DNA from: Orientallactaga sibirica
Taxonomy: Eukaryota > Chordata > Mammalia > Rodentia > Dipodidae
NCBI GenBank assembly: GCA_036365145.1
Contig: JAEOAD010000005.1
Coordinates: forward strand, 5,189,001 to 5,253,000
Direction: 5' to 3'
Length of the DNA stretch: 64,000 bases
Made by a program: the position numbers and the translations under genes. The notes below the pieces were generated by a model. That model was not told the DNA's origin and made no database searches. It worked only from the letters and a program-made list of their open reading frames with translations. Below, one piece after another: positions 58,601-64,000 of the stretch; the stretch's first letter is position 1, and the number at the start of each line of letters is the position of its first letter.

Positions 58601-60580
58601 ACTATTAGTCAGACACCAAACTCCTGAGCGTACCCATGTACCTGGCTTTTAAAAGCATGTTGAGAAGCTTCATGATACAGGTTGAATTATTTCCTACCTC
58701 AAGTGCTTAGAACAAAATGTGTCTCAGGTTTCAGATTTTTCCCCCAATTTCAGAATATTTGCATATACATAATGAGTTATCTTAGAGATGGGATCCAATT
58801 CTAAACACAAAGCTTCTTTAATTGCTCAGACTCTTCATGTGCACTTTATATATACAGAGCCTACAAATGATTTTGTCCAAACTTTTAGTTTCCCTTTCAC
58901 TTCATCGCACTCCACTACCTGAGGCTATTTACGAGGTCACATGGCTGCTTGAAAAGTTTACACCTCACAGCACTTTTAGATTTCCAGCTTAGGAATGCTC
59001 CACCTGTGGCGATTTCTGAGGCAGTAAAAATGGCAGTCCACCTAAAAAGTGGTTATCTCCATTTTGACATAGGATGAAATTCACTTTGCACTTCAATTTT
59101 TGTTTTTATTATGGAGACTGGGGAGATGGCTCGGCATTTAAATGCACGCTTGCAAGCCTGCCAATCAGAGTTCAGTTCCCTAGCACCCACGTCAACCCAG
59201 AGACAAAGTGGCACACGTCAGTGATCCCAGTGTGCTGACAGCGGTGGGAGGCAGAACCAGAAATGGCCCAAAGCATATGAGCCAGCTAGGCTGGTGCAGC
59301 AGTAAACAAGAGAGACCCTCTCATGGGAAGCAGGCGTGTGGAGAGCATGGACACCCAGCACCTGTCCTCTGACCTCCACACACATGCCACACACACACGT
59401 AAATTAACACTCTTATTGAGGCAAGCCCAACAGACTGGACTTTTTTTTATGCACACGTACAAGAAAGAGAATTGGTGCACCAGGGCCTCCAGCCACCGTA
59501 ACAAATTCCAAACGTGTGTGTCATCTTCTGCACATATGTGACTGTGCACTTATGTCATGCTTGTGGCTTACATGGGACTTGGAGAGTCAAACGTGGGTCC
59601 TTAGGCTCTGCAGGCAAGCGCATTGCTTGCTAAGCCATCTTTCCAGCCCAAGTCAACACTTTTTAGCTGCAGGGAGGGATCTCAAAGAGCATTTGCTGCA
59701 CATGCGAGAGGGCCTGAGATGAGCCAAGTTCAATTCCCCAGCACCTGTATAGACACCTGGGTGTGGCCAGCGTGACAGAAACTTCAGGCAGAGACTCTGT
59801 GGGACTTGCTGATGATAGGGGCACACCAAAAAAAAACGGCAGCTCTGGGTCAAGTGACATCTCAAGGAAATAGGCAAATGAGTGACGGCATAGTGCTCAC
59901 ACTGCCCACATGTCATGTCACACAGCACACCACTTCACTCTACACACATGCCAAAAAGTTCCTTTACATTTTATTATGGTAAAAAGCACATACCATAAAT
60001 TTCCTATCTTAACTTTCAGTGTACATATATGAACATGGTGCATCCGTCACCCTCAAGGATTCTAGTCATCTTGCAGAACTACAGCTCTACTTATTAGACA
60101 TTAAATCCCCCTTCTCTCTTCCTTGCAGCCCTTAGAACCTCCATTGTAATTTCTGTCTCCGTGACCTTGACTTCTCTAGGAACCCCTGTAGAAGTTGACT
60201 CACACTACATTTCTCCTTCTGTGTGTGCTTATTGTCTTTGGCATGTTTGCAAAGTTCAGCCACGTGGCAGCGCAGGTCAGGAATCCCGTGTGTATTAAGG
60301 CTGAAAGATACTCCGTGGTCAGTAAATGCAGTATTTTCCATGGCTGTGCATCAGCTGATGAGCGCTTGGCTGCCTTCACCTCTTAGCTTTCCTGTTTTAA
60401 AGGTGAGTTGCCTCTGCCTGGAGGAAAACGTGGAAAATGACCCCTGTAAATTTGCTCTGACGTCAAGGGCGGGTGACGCCGTGGAGACCTTCATTTTGCA
60501 TTCACCAAGTCCAAGTGTCCGGCAAACATGGATCCATGAAATCAACCAAATTTTAGAAAACCAGCGCAATTTTCTAAATG
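31349..60580 (+). CDS. TRIO: TRIO, partial gene: 13 internal exons covering linker, DH2 and PH2
   Basis: TRIO is a large cytoplasmic Rho-family exchange factor; its second DH-PH module acts on RhoA and its first on Rac1/RhoG (family knowledge). Joining 31349-31641, 32375-32545, 35060-35155, 41788-41936, 42935-43001, 44368-44471, 51994-52063, 53713-53802, 54856-54948, 56125-56175, 56396-56473, 57249-57440 and 60403-60580 gives 1632 nt and 544 codons with no stop. Every border is AG/GT and every phase fits. Residues 1-236 are a Ser-rich and basic linker, about 237-412 the DH2 domain, about 415-535 the PH2 domain (numbered from the first codon here). The linker's [20 protein letters not shown] followed by a His/Lys-rich run matches TRIO; the KALRN paralogue differs there. 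Neither gene end is present. Identification is from remembered family sequence, without a database search. Confidence 0.96.
31642..32374 (+). other. TRIO intron A-B
   Basis: 733 bases. I see no repeat, RNA gene or extra exon. Acceptor side: a T-rich stretch ending TTTCAG before exon B. Confidence 0.85.
32375..32545 (+). CDS. TRIO: TRIO exon B: Ser/Glu-rich linker
   Basis: 171 nt, 57 complete codons, symmetrical phase 0/0. Starts [19 protein letters not shown], then an acidic run (EEEGEEG) and a proline-rich piece ([10 protein letters not shown]), ending QDDK before a strong GTAAGG donor. No catalytic motif; likely an unstructured linker that could carry phosphorylation or SH3-ligand sites (inference). 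Because it is symmetrical it could be skipped without a frameshift. The frame continues 54 codons past the donor to a stop at 32710, which matters for the intronic polyadenylation idea at 34.9 kb. Confidence 0.95.
32546..35059 (+). other. TRIO intron B-C
   Basis: 2.5 kb with no recognisable SINE or LTR. Contains C-rich runs near 34430-34450 and 34570-34580, and an AATAAA at 34927 followed by a GT/T-rich stretch. No additional exon with matching phase was convincing. Confidence 0.7.
34927..34932 (+). promoter_or_regulatory. Possible intronic polyadenylation signal
   Basis: A canonical AATAAA in the sense direction, followed 20-35 bases later by a TGGTCTTTTTGTCTGG-like downstream element. It lies in the intron after exon B, in a SINE-free stretch. 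If used, exon B would become a composite terminal exon: the frame runs 54 codons past the donor and stops at 32710. Motif evidence only; AATAAA is frequent by chance. Confidence 0.25.
35060..35155 (+). CDS. TRIO: TRIO exon C: 32-residue linker segment
   Basis: 96 nt, 32 codons, phase 0/0. Acceptor CTCTCCCCAG, donor GTGAGA. Encodes [20 protein letters not shown] followed by a short amphipathic stretch ending ELVKSKM. It lies between the Ser/Glu linker and the Ser-rich exon before DH2. The symmetric phase makes it a natural cassette, but this sequence alone cannot show whether it is skipped. Confidence 0.94.
36275..38243 (-). mobile_element. MaLR (ERVL-MaLR, ORR1-like) element, near complete, non-coding
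   Basis: Two direct repeats of about 330 bases, 36275-36608 and 37919-38243, flank about 1.3 kb. Read on minus, each LTR starts TGTGGTGGTTTGA and ends in a GCAACA/GCAGCA-type terminus; each carries the AATAAA-type signal before its end. On minus, a purine-rich tract (GGGGGCCAGGGTGGAA) directly precedes the left (3') LTR, as expected. Flanking pentamers TGCAT and TGTAT fit a 5-bp target duplication with one change. The internal part has no gag/pol-like frame, as is usual for MaLRs. A poly-A run near 37855-37875 lies inside. Confidence 0.85.
38676..38815 (-). mobile_element. B1-like SINE
   Basis: From GAGGTAGGGTCTTGCTCCAG to GGCGTGTGACCAGTATGC; the 5' end is altered. Confidence 0.88.
39083..39268 (-). 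mobile_element. tRNA-derived SINE, diverged
   Basis: GGTACTGGGGAATTAAACCC and GAGAAATCTCTCTAGTC. Confidence 0.83.
39290..39437 (-). mobile_element. B1-like SINE
   Basis: TTTTTG-rich tail then CCAGGTAGGGTATCACTGTA; an extra GTTCAT is inserted inside the AGCAAGTTCATTCCTCC part. Confidence 0.88.
39622..39844 (+). mobile_element. tRNA-derived SINE with target duplication
   Basis: GAAAATGTGCTCA is found just before and just after. A small duplication (TAGCTAGCGATTAAG) alters the promoter-box region. Confidence 0.94.
41788..41936 (+). CDS. TRIO: TRIO exon D: Ser-rich segment directly before DH2
   Basis: 149 nt: 49 codons plus two bases (CA) of a His codon completed by exon E. Acceptor TCTTCCAG, donor GTAAGT (perfect). 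Starts [20 protein letters not shown]; later a run of serines ([13 protein letters not shown]) and a basic end, RRSSSLKRR, a typical basophilic kinase target pattern (inference). It leads straight into the first DH2 helix. Confidence 0.95.
41937..42934 (+). other. TRIO intron D-E
   Basis: 1.0 kb. Holds a short GT/GC alternating tract just after the donor (about 41990-42020) and a GAAT tetranucleotide run at 42417-42456 preceded by a possible ancient MIR/L2-like tail. Nothing else seen. Confidence 0.75.
42417..42456. repeat. GAAT tetranucleotide repeat
   Basis: About ten TGAA units. The sequence just before (GTGCCTAGCTGACATTGGTTGAATG) resembles the end of an ancient MIR/L2-type repeat, a common source of such tracts. 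Confidence 0.9.
42935..43001 (+). CDS. TRIO: TRIO exon E: start of DH2 (conserved region 1)
   Basis: 67 nt: one base completing His, then 22 codons. Acceptor CTCTTCCTAG, donor GTATGT. Encodes [20 protein letters not shown] and VE, the hallmark first helix of Dbl-homology domains (E-L-x-x-T-E-R-x-Y-V). In this family the helix contacts the GTPase switch region, and the Glu of TER is important for exchange (family knowledge). Confidence 0.96.
43507..43850 (+). mobile_element. B2-like SINE
   Basis: GGAAGATGGCTGAGCCGTTA head, GATTCCCCAGCACCCGCAT, ends in CACTCTCACTCACACACA. Confidence 0.78.
43855..44015 (-). mobile_element. B1-like SINE, strongly diverged
   Basis: TGTAACCCAGGAGGACCTCA and CTCAGCCTCTCAAGTGCTC are recognisable; directly follows the B2-like unit. 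Confidence 0.55.
44368..44471 (+). CDS. TRIO: TRIO exon F: DH2 middle, with tandem donor
   Basis: 104 nt: 34 codons plus GA of an Asp codon. Acceptor CTGTCACAG. Starts [20 protein letters not shown] and continues [14 protein letters not shown], the typical second DH segment (the I-F-x-N-I-x-x-I-Y pattern). The donor is ambiguous: GTACGT at 44472 keeps the frame, while GTAAGA four bases later would add GTAC and lead to a stop early in the next exon. The in-frame site is chosen because exon G then completes Asp and continues FFLGELEKC. Confidence 0.95.
44600..45060. mobile_element. Unclassified rodent interspersed repeat
   Basis: Has GACCAGACTACTTGACAAAC and GAGGAGGAAGGACTGACTTT at the start, CCACCTCCTAAACCAGTGCC and ACCAGCTGGGGACTAAGC at the end; related to the 6.3 kb copy. 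Confidence 0.45.
45697..45862 (-). mobile_element. MIR (ancient tRNA-derived SINE)
   Basis: ATTTATTGAGAACTACTACG, GCCCTAAGCACTTTCTGAC, CCCATTTTATAGGTGAGGAA and CTTTCCCAAAGTTGTAAGG follow the MIR consensus on the complementary strand in the right order and spacing. Confidence 0.85.
46391..46637 (+). mobile_element. tRNA-derived SINE, longer variant, with target duplication
   Basis: Flanked by TTAAAGTGAGCCTTGG and TTAAAGTCAGCCTTGG. About 40 bases longer than its relatives because of an insert (GCGACCCAAGCACCCAATGT). Confidence 0.92.
46663..46750 (+). mobile_element. ID-like SINE with A-tail
   Basis: ACTGAATGTAGCTCAGTGGT followed by GGGTTCAATCCCC and about 20 A. Abuts the truncated MaLR. Confidence 0.88.
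46781..48474 (-). mobile_element. MaLR (ORR1-like) element, 3' LTR truncated
   Basis: Same family and orientation as the 36.3 kb element: LTRs at 46781-46992 (outer end lost) and about 48148-48474, with an internal part parallel to the first copy (for example the segments around 47260-47560 and 36840-37140). The left LTR is cut next to the A-tail of an ID-like unit ending about 46750. The purine-rich stretch before the 3' LTR (minus strand, GGGGTCAGGGGCAGAA) is clear. No coding frame. Confidence 0.82.
49082..49290 (+). mobile_element. tRNA-derived SINE
   Basis: Head GGGCTGGAGAAGTGGCTCAG, body with ACTCACTCACTCTCTCTC, tail AATAAATAAATAAATAA. Confidence 0.93.
49311..49460 (+). mobile_element. 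B1-like SINE
   Basis: Starts GCCGGGCGTGGTGGCACATG; ends CCTTGAAAAGCCAAAATAAT with an ATA-rich tail. Sits just behind a tRNA-type SINE. Confidence 0.94.
49596..49643. repeat. GT dinucleotide tract
   Basis: Long GT run with one GC interruption, next to a B1-like fragment. Confidence 0.95.
49670..49738 (-). mobile_element. B1-like SINE fragment
   Basis: Only the half from ACTCACGGTGATCCTCCTAC to CCACCACGCCCGG is present; the rest is replaced by the GT tract. Confidence 0.85.
50340..50515. mobile_element. Fragment of the same unclassified rodent repeat
   Basis: Only the end part: AAGGCCACCTCCTAAAATTC, CCAGCTGGGTACCACAC and the GGAGAGGCATTTCATAGTCA-like end. Confidence 0.4.
51701..51808. repeat. 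GGGAA-type polypurine tract
   Basis: About 100 bases of pure G/A on the sense strand, mostly GGGAA repeats preceded by GGGAGG variants. It ends 185 bases before exon G. Contains many GGG runs. Confidence 0.96.
51994..52063 (+). CDS. TRIO: TRIO exon G: DH2 segment
   Basis: 70 nt: one base completing Asp, then 23 codons. The product is [20 protein letters not shown] followed by VKH. Donor GTGAGT. The exon opens with C and eight T then AG, so its own first 11 bases look like a polypyrimidine tract plus a second acceptor (AG at 52003-52004). The upstream acceptor (CTTTCCAG) is the one that keeps the DH2 frame. Confidence 0.95.
52064..53712 (+). other. TRIO intron G-H
   Basis: 1.6 kb. No SINE seen. 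52400-53440 has unusually long open stretches on the minus strand (up to 130 codons at 52407-52799), without a recognisable product or intact gene structure. It may be a decayed processed copy or only chance. Confidence 0.6.
53713..53802 (+). CDS. TRIO: TRIO exon H: DH2 core
   Basis: 90 nt, 30 codons, phase 0/0. Acceptor TTTGCTTTGCAG, donor GTAAGA. Begins [20 protein letters not shown] and ends EYIDTFFE. This is the DH2 segment with the Y-x-x-Y-C-x-N-x-x-K-S pattern found in TRIO/KALRN-type domains. Confidence 0.96.
53803..54855 (+). other. TRIO intron H-I
   Basis: 1.05 kb. Holds a composite SINE (B1-like part at 54060-54200, then an ID-like part at 54243-54310) and a degenerate B1-like piece near 54440-54560. 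Remainder featureless. Confidence 0.7.
54060..54310 (+). mobile_element. Composite B1-like plus ID-like SINE (B4-type)
   Basis: 54060-54200 has GTGTGGTGGCACACACCTGT; 54243-54310 has GGGGATGTAACTCCGTGGTA. The A-rich linker between contains GAAAGAAAGAAAG. The ID-plus-B1 combination resembles B4 elements, here in the reverse order. Confidence 0.7.
54856..54948 (+). CDS. TRIO: TRIO exon I: DH2 conserved region 3
   Basis: 93 nt, 31 codons, phase 0/0. Acceptor AACCACAG (short, purine-interrupted tract), donor GTGAGG. Encodes [20 protein letters not shown] then [15 protein letters not shown] is the signature helix of Dbl exchange domains, the segment that contacts the GTPase and supports catalysis (family knowledge). 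The key Lys, Gln and Arg are present. Confidence 0.97.
55130..55401 (-). mobile_element. B2/B3-like SINE
   Basis: TGGTTGTGGAGGTCAGAGGT to AAGCCACCTCTAGCCC. Confidence 0.8.
55423..55622 (+). mobile_element. tRNA-derived SINE with target duplication
   Basis: TTAAAAGTTGATA is present on both sides (about 55409 and 55627). Confidence 0.95.
56125..56175 (+). CDS. TRIO: TRIO exon J: short DH2 exon
   Basis: 51 nt, 17 codons, phase 0/0: [17 protein letters not shown]. Strong CT-rich acceptor ending CCTCGCAG, weak donor GTACGC. Small size and a weak donor suggest it depends on exon definition, but skipping would remove part of the DH2 helix that follows conserved region 3. Confidence 0.95.
56396..56473 (+). 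CDS. TRIO: TRIO exon K: end of DH2 and DH-PH junction
   Basis: 78 nt, 26 codons, phase 0/0. Only 220 bases after exon J. Acceptor CCCACCCACAG, non-consensus donor GTAATG. Starts [20 protein letters not shown] then RLQGFD. The final DH2 helix (V-P-K-x-x-N-D-x-M) and the start of PH2 (R-L-Q-G-F-D) are visible. The next exon continues [13 protein letters not shown] as expected, which supports this donor in spite of its weakness. Confidence 0.96.
56474..57248 (+). other. TRIO intron K-L
   Basis: 775 bases with no recognisable repeat or RNA gene. Ends in a T-run (TTTTTGTTTTTTTTAG) at the acceptor. Confidence 0.8.
57249..57440 (+). CDS. TRIO: TRIO exon L: PH2 beta-sandwich, first half
   Basis: 192 nt, 64 codons, phase 0/0, donor GTAACG. 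Starts [20 protein letters not shown]. It then has a basic segment ([20 protein letters not shown]) and [17 protein letters not shown]. These are the first strands and loops of the PH domain that packs against DH2. In TRIO this PH is reported to restrain RhoA exchange by DH2 (family knowledge, not visible here). Confidence 0.96.
59115..59410 (+). mobile_element. B2-like SINE
   Basis: GACTGGGGAGATGGCTCGGC head, then AGTTCAGTTCCCTAGCACCC, ends CACACACATGCCACACACAC. Confidence 0.85.
59440..59649 (-). mobile_element. tRNA-derived SINE, diverged
   Basis: GTGCACCAGGGCCTCCAGCC to AAGCCATCTTTCCAGCCC; contains an extra GTGACTGTGCACTTATGTC piece. Confidence 0.88.
59655..59945 (+). mobile_element. Possible further B2-like SINE, decayed
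   Basis: AAGTTCAATTCCCCAGCACC in the head and CACTCTACACACATGCC at the end; the middle does not align well by eye. Confidence 0.45.
59960..60360. mobile_element. Ancient L1-like (L1M-type) fragment next to exon M
   Basis: Contains a recognisable order of blocks typical of old mammalian L1: TGGTAAAAAGCACATACCAT, CATCTTGCAGAACTACAGCT, CCTCCATTGTAATTTCTGTC and AAGGCTGAAAGATACTCCG. Strongly diverged. Ends about 45 bases before the exon M acceptor. Orientation not decided. Confidence 0.6.
60403..60580 (+). CDS. TRIO: TRIO exon M: PH2 second half and C-terminal helix
   Basis: 178 nt: 59 codons plus one base (G). Begins [20 protein letters not shown]; ends with the PH C-terminal helix [20 protein letters not shown], including the invariant PH tryptophan (TW). 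Donor GTAACG. The acceptor is unusual: TTTTAAAG followed by GTGAGT, so the border itself resembles a strong 5' splice site. The next exon, beyond the minisatellite, should supply the rest of the split codon. Confidence 0.96.
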
Positions 60581-63500
60581 GTAACGTGTGTCCTATTACA
60601 CTTGTCTGTCATCTTTCTATACTGTGCACACTTCTGCTTCTCAGTTGTCTCTCATTACATATTAATAACAATGACAGACGTGTGTCCACTGTACACCAGA
60701 CACCTACTAATAACAATGACACGTGTGTCCACTGTACACCAGACACCTATTAATAACAATGTCAGACGTATGTCCACTGTACAACAGACACCTATTAATA
60801 ACAATGTCAGACGTGTGTCCACTGTACACCAGACACCTATTAATAACAATGTATTAATAACAATGTCAGACGTATGTCCACTGTACAACAGACACCTATT
60901 AATAACAATGTCAGACGTGTGTCCACTGTACACCAGACACCTATTAATAACAATGTCAGACGTATGTCCACTGTACAACAGACACCTATTAATAACAATG
61001 TCAGACGTATGTCCACTGTACAACAGACACCTATTAACAACAATGTCAGACATATGTCCACTGTACACCAGACACCTATTAATAATAATGACACGTGTGT
61101 CCACTGTACACCAGACACATAGTCATAACAATGTCAGACATATGTCCACTGTACACCAGACACCTATTAATAATAATGACACGTGTGTCCACTGTACATC
61201 AGACACCTATTAATAACAATGTCAGACATATGTCCACTGTACACCAGACACCTACTAATAACAATGACACGTATGTCCACTGTACACCAGACACATAGTC
61301 ATAACAATGTCAGACATATGTCCACTGTACACCAGACACATATTAATAACAATGACAGACGTGTGTCCACTGTACACCAGACACCTATTAATAACAATGA
61401 CACGTATGTCCACTGTACACCAGACACATAGTCATAACAATGTCAGACATATGTCCACTGTACACCAGACACCTATTAACAACAATGTCAGACGTGTGTC
61501 CACTGTACACCAGACACCTATTAATAACAATGTCAGACGTATGTCCACTGTACACCAGACACCTATTAATAACAATGACACGTATGTCCACTGTACATCA
61601 GACACCTATTAATAACAATGTCAGACGTATGTCCACTGTACACCAGACACCTATTAATAACAATGTCAGACGATGTCCACTGTCCACTGTACATCAATGA
61701 CATGTCCACTGTACATCAGACACCTATTAATAACAATGTCAGACGTATGTCCACTGTACACCAGACACATATTAATAACAATGTCAGACGTATGTCCACT
61801 GTACAGCAGACACATATTAATAACAATGTCAGACGTATGTCCACTGTACACCAGACACATATTAATAACAATGTCAGACGTATGTCCATGTCCACTGTAC
61901 ACCAGACACATATTAACAATGTCAATGTCCACTGTACACCAGACACCTATGTCCATATGTCCACTGTACACCAGACACCTATTAATAACAATGTCAGACG
62001 TGTGTCCACTGTACAGCAGACACATATTAATAACAATGTCAGACGTATGTCCACTGTACACCAGACACATATTAATAACAATGTCAGACGTATGTCCACT
62101 GTACACCAGACACCTATTAATAACAATGTAATACACCACATAACAATGTCAGTGTGTCCACTGTACACCACACCTATTAATAACAATGTCAGACGTATGT
62201 CCACTGTACACCAGACACATATTAATAACAATGTCAGACGTATGTCCACTGTGTCCACTAACAATACAGCGTATGTCCACTGACTATTAATAACATATTA
62301 ATAACAATGTCAGACGTATGTCCACTGTACAGCAGACACCTATTAATAACAATGTCAGACGTATGTCCACTGTACACCAGACACCTATTATTAATAACAA
62401 TGTCAGACAGTATGTCCACTGTACACCAGACACATATTAATATGTCAATGTACACCAGACACCTATTAATAACCATGTGTATGTCCACTGTACACCAGAC
62501 ACCTATTAATAACAATGTCAGGCGTATGTCCACTGTACATCAGACACCTATTAATAACAAATGTCCACTGTACATCAGTATGTCCACTGTACACCAGACA
62601 CTATTAATAACAATGTCAGACATGTCCACTATTAACAATGTCAGACGTGTGTCCACAGACACATATTAATAACAATGTCCACTGTACACCAGACACCTAT
62701 TAATAACAATGTCAGACGTGTGTCCACTGTACACCAGACACATATTAATAACAATGTCAGACGTGTGTCCACTGTACACCAGACACATATTAATAACAAT
62801 GTCAGACGTATGTCCACTGTACACCAGACACATATTAATAACAATGTCATGTCCACGTACATGTCCACTGTACACCAGACACCTATTAATAACAATGTCA
62901 GACGTGTGTCCACTGTACACCAGACACCTATTAATAACAATGTCAGACGTGTGTCCACTGTACATCAGACACCTATTAATAACAATGTCAGACATATATC
63001 CACTGTACACCAGACACCTATTAATAACAATGTCAGACGTATGTCCACTGTACACCAGACACCTATTAATAACAATGTCAGACGTATGTCCACTGTACAC
63101 CAGACACCTATAATAACAATGTCAGACGTGTGTCCACTGTACACCAGACACCTATTAATAACAATGTCAGACGTGTGTCCACTGTACACCAGACACATAT
63201 TAATAACAATGTCAGACATGTGTCCACTGTACACCAGACACATATTAATAATAATGTCAGACGTATGTCCACTGTACACCAGACACCTATTAATAACAAT
63301 GTCAGACGTGTGTCCACTGTACACCAGACACCTATTAATAACAATGTCAGACGTGTGTCCACTGTACATCAGACACCTATTAATAACAATGTCAGACATA
63401 TATCCACTGTACACCAGACACCTATTAATAATAATGTCAGACGTATGTCCACTGTACACCAGACACCTATTAATAACAATGTCAGACGTGTGTCCACTGT

Positions 63501-64000
63501 ACATCAGACACCTATTAATAACAATGTCAGACATATATCCACTGTACACCAGACACATATTAATAACAATGTCAGACGTGTGTCCACTGTAAACCAGACA
63601 CCTATTAACAATGTCAGACGTGTGTCCACTGTACATCAGACACCTATTAATAACAATGACACGTATGTCCACTGTACACCAGACACCTATTAATAACAAT
63701 GACACGTATGTCCACTGTACACCAGACACCTATTAATAACAATGTCAGACGTATGTCCACTGTACACCAGACACCTATTAATAACAATGTCAGACGTGTG
63801 TCCACTGTACACTAGACACCTATTAATAATAATGTCAGACGTGTGTCCACTGTACATCAGACACCTATTAATAACAATGTCAGACATATGTCCACTGTAC
63901 ATCAGACACCTATTAATGATAATGTCAGACGTGTGTCCACTGTACATCAGACACATATTAATAACAATGACACGTATGTCCACTGTACACCAGACACCTA
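60581..64000 (+). other. TRIO intron after exon M (incomplete)
   Basis: Only the first 3.4 kb is present. About 70 bases of ordinary sequence follow the donor, then the 45-bp minisatellite runs to the window end. The next TRIO exon is not in the window. Confidence 0.9.
60651..64000. repeat. 45-bp minisatellite array, about 75 units, continues past window
   Basis: Head-to-tail units of 45 bases built from CCTATTAATAACAATGTCAG, then ACGTGTGTCCACTGTACACC, then AGACA. Common variants: CCT or CAT at the unit start, CGTGT / CGTAT / CATAT in the middle, ACACC / ACATC / ACAAC near the end. A 43-base subtype has GACACG in place of GTCAGACG, mainly before 61600 and again near 63650-63720 and 63965. 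Between about 61670 and 62670 units are cut and rejoined irregularly. As 45 is divisible by three and the unit lacks stops in several frames, long false reading frames with a 15-residue period appear on both strands. Confidence 0.97.

Larger units (their letters stand above)
57441..60402 (+). other. TRIO intron L-M
   Basis: 3.0 kb. 57441-59100 is non-repetitive as far as I can see. 59115-59410 is a B2-like SINE, 59440-59649 a tRNA-type SINE on minus, 59655-59945 a possible further B2-like unit, and 59960-60360 an ancient L1-like fragment reaching close to the exon M acceptor. Confidence 0.75.

Noticed and set aside
60578..63983. Long 15-residue-periodic reading frames on both strands in the 45-bp array
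   Set aside because: The unit length is a multiple of three and the unit lacks stops, so frames are open by construction. The array begins 70 bases inside a TRIO intron, variants are not biased to synonymous positions, and 43-base units break the frame.

Overview
The window is a piece of a mammalian, rodent-type nuclear genome. It is dominated by introns. Short interspersed repeats occur roughly every 1-2 kb: a B1-like 7SL-derived family on both strands, a tRNA-derived family with a CT-rich body and an AAATAAA-type tail, B2-like composites and ID-like units. Two elements have rodent MaLR (ORR1-like) long terminal repeats. The SINE consensus does not look like standard mouse or rat. A dipodoid (jerboa-like) rodent is my best guess, from memory of similar repeats only, with low confidence.

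The only gene I can support is TRIO (triple functional domain protein, a Rho-family guanine nucleotide exchange factor), on the plus strand. Thirteen internal coding exons lie between 31349 and 60580. All have AG/GT borders, all junction phases agree, and there is no in-frame stop. Together they encode 544 codons. These cover the Ser/basic-rich linker upstream of the second exchange module (exons A-D), the whole DH2 domain (exons E-K) and the PH2 domain up to its C-terminal helix (end of K to M). The N-terminal Sec14/spectrin/GEF1/SH3 exons lie before the window, and the SH3-2/Ig/kinase exons lie after it. The peptide matches TRIO rather than its paralogue KALRN in the first linker exon.

Layout: 1-31348 is one long intron or upstream region. 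It holds three simple or minisatellite loci (GT tract at 1.2 kb, 61-bp repeats at 3.1 kb, 41-bp repeats at 5.2-6.1 kb), many SINEs and a CpG-enriched spot at 12.3-12.5 kb that could be an alternative first exon. From 31.3 to 36.3 kb, exons A-C sit in a stretch without recognisable SINEs. Two similar MaLR elements lie at 36.3-38.2 and 46.8-48.5 kb in antisense orientation. The DH2/PH2 exons run from 42.9 to 60.6 kb. From about 60651 to the window end, a minisatellite of 45-bp units starts only 70 bases after the PH2 exon donor and fills the intron for at least 3.3 kb.

Most apparent long reading frames come from minisatellites whose unit translates without stops, or from SINEs; they are not genes. 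I found no rRNA, CRISPR, bacterial or independent protein-coding locus. The most interesting signals are the PH2-intron minisatellite, ambiguous splice signals at three TRIO exon borders, a possible internal promoter/first exon near 12.3 kb, and a possible intronic polyadenylation site at 34.9 kb.
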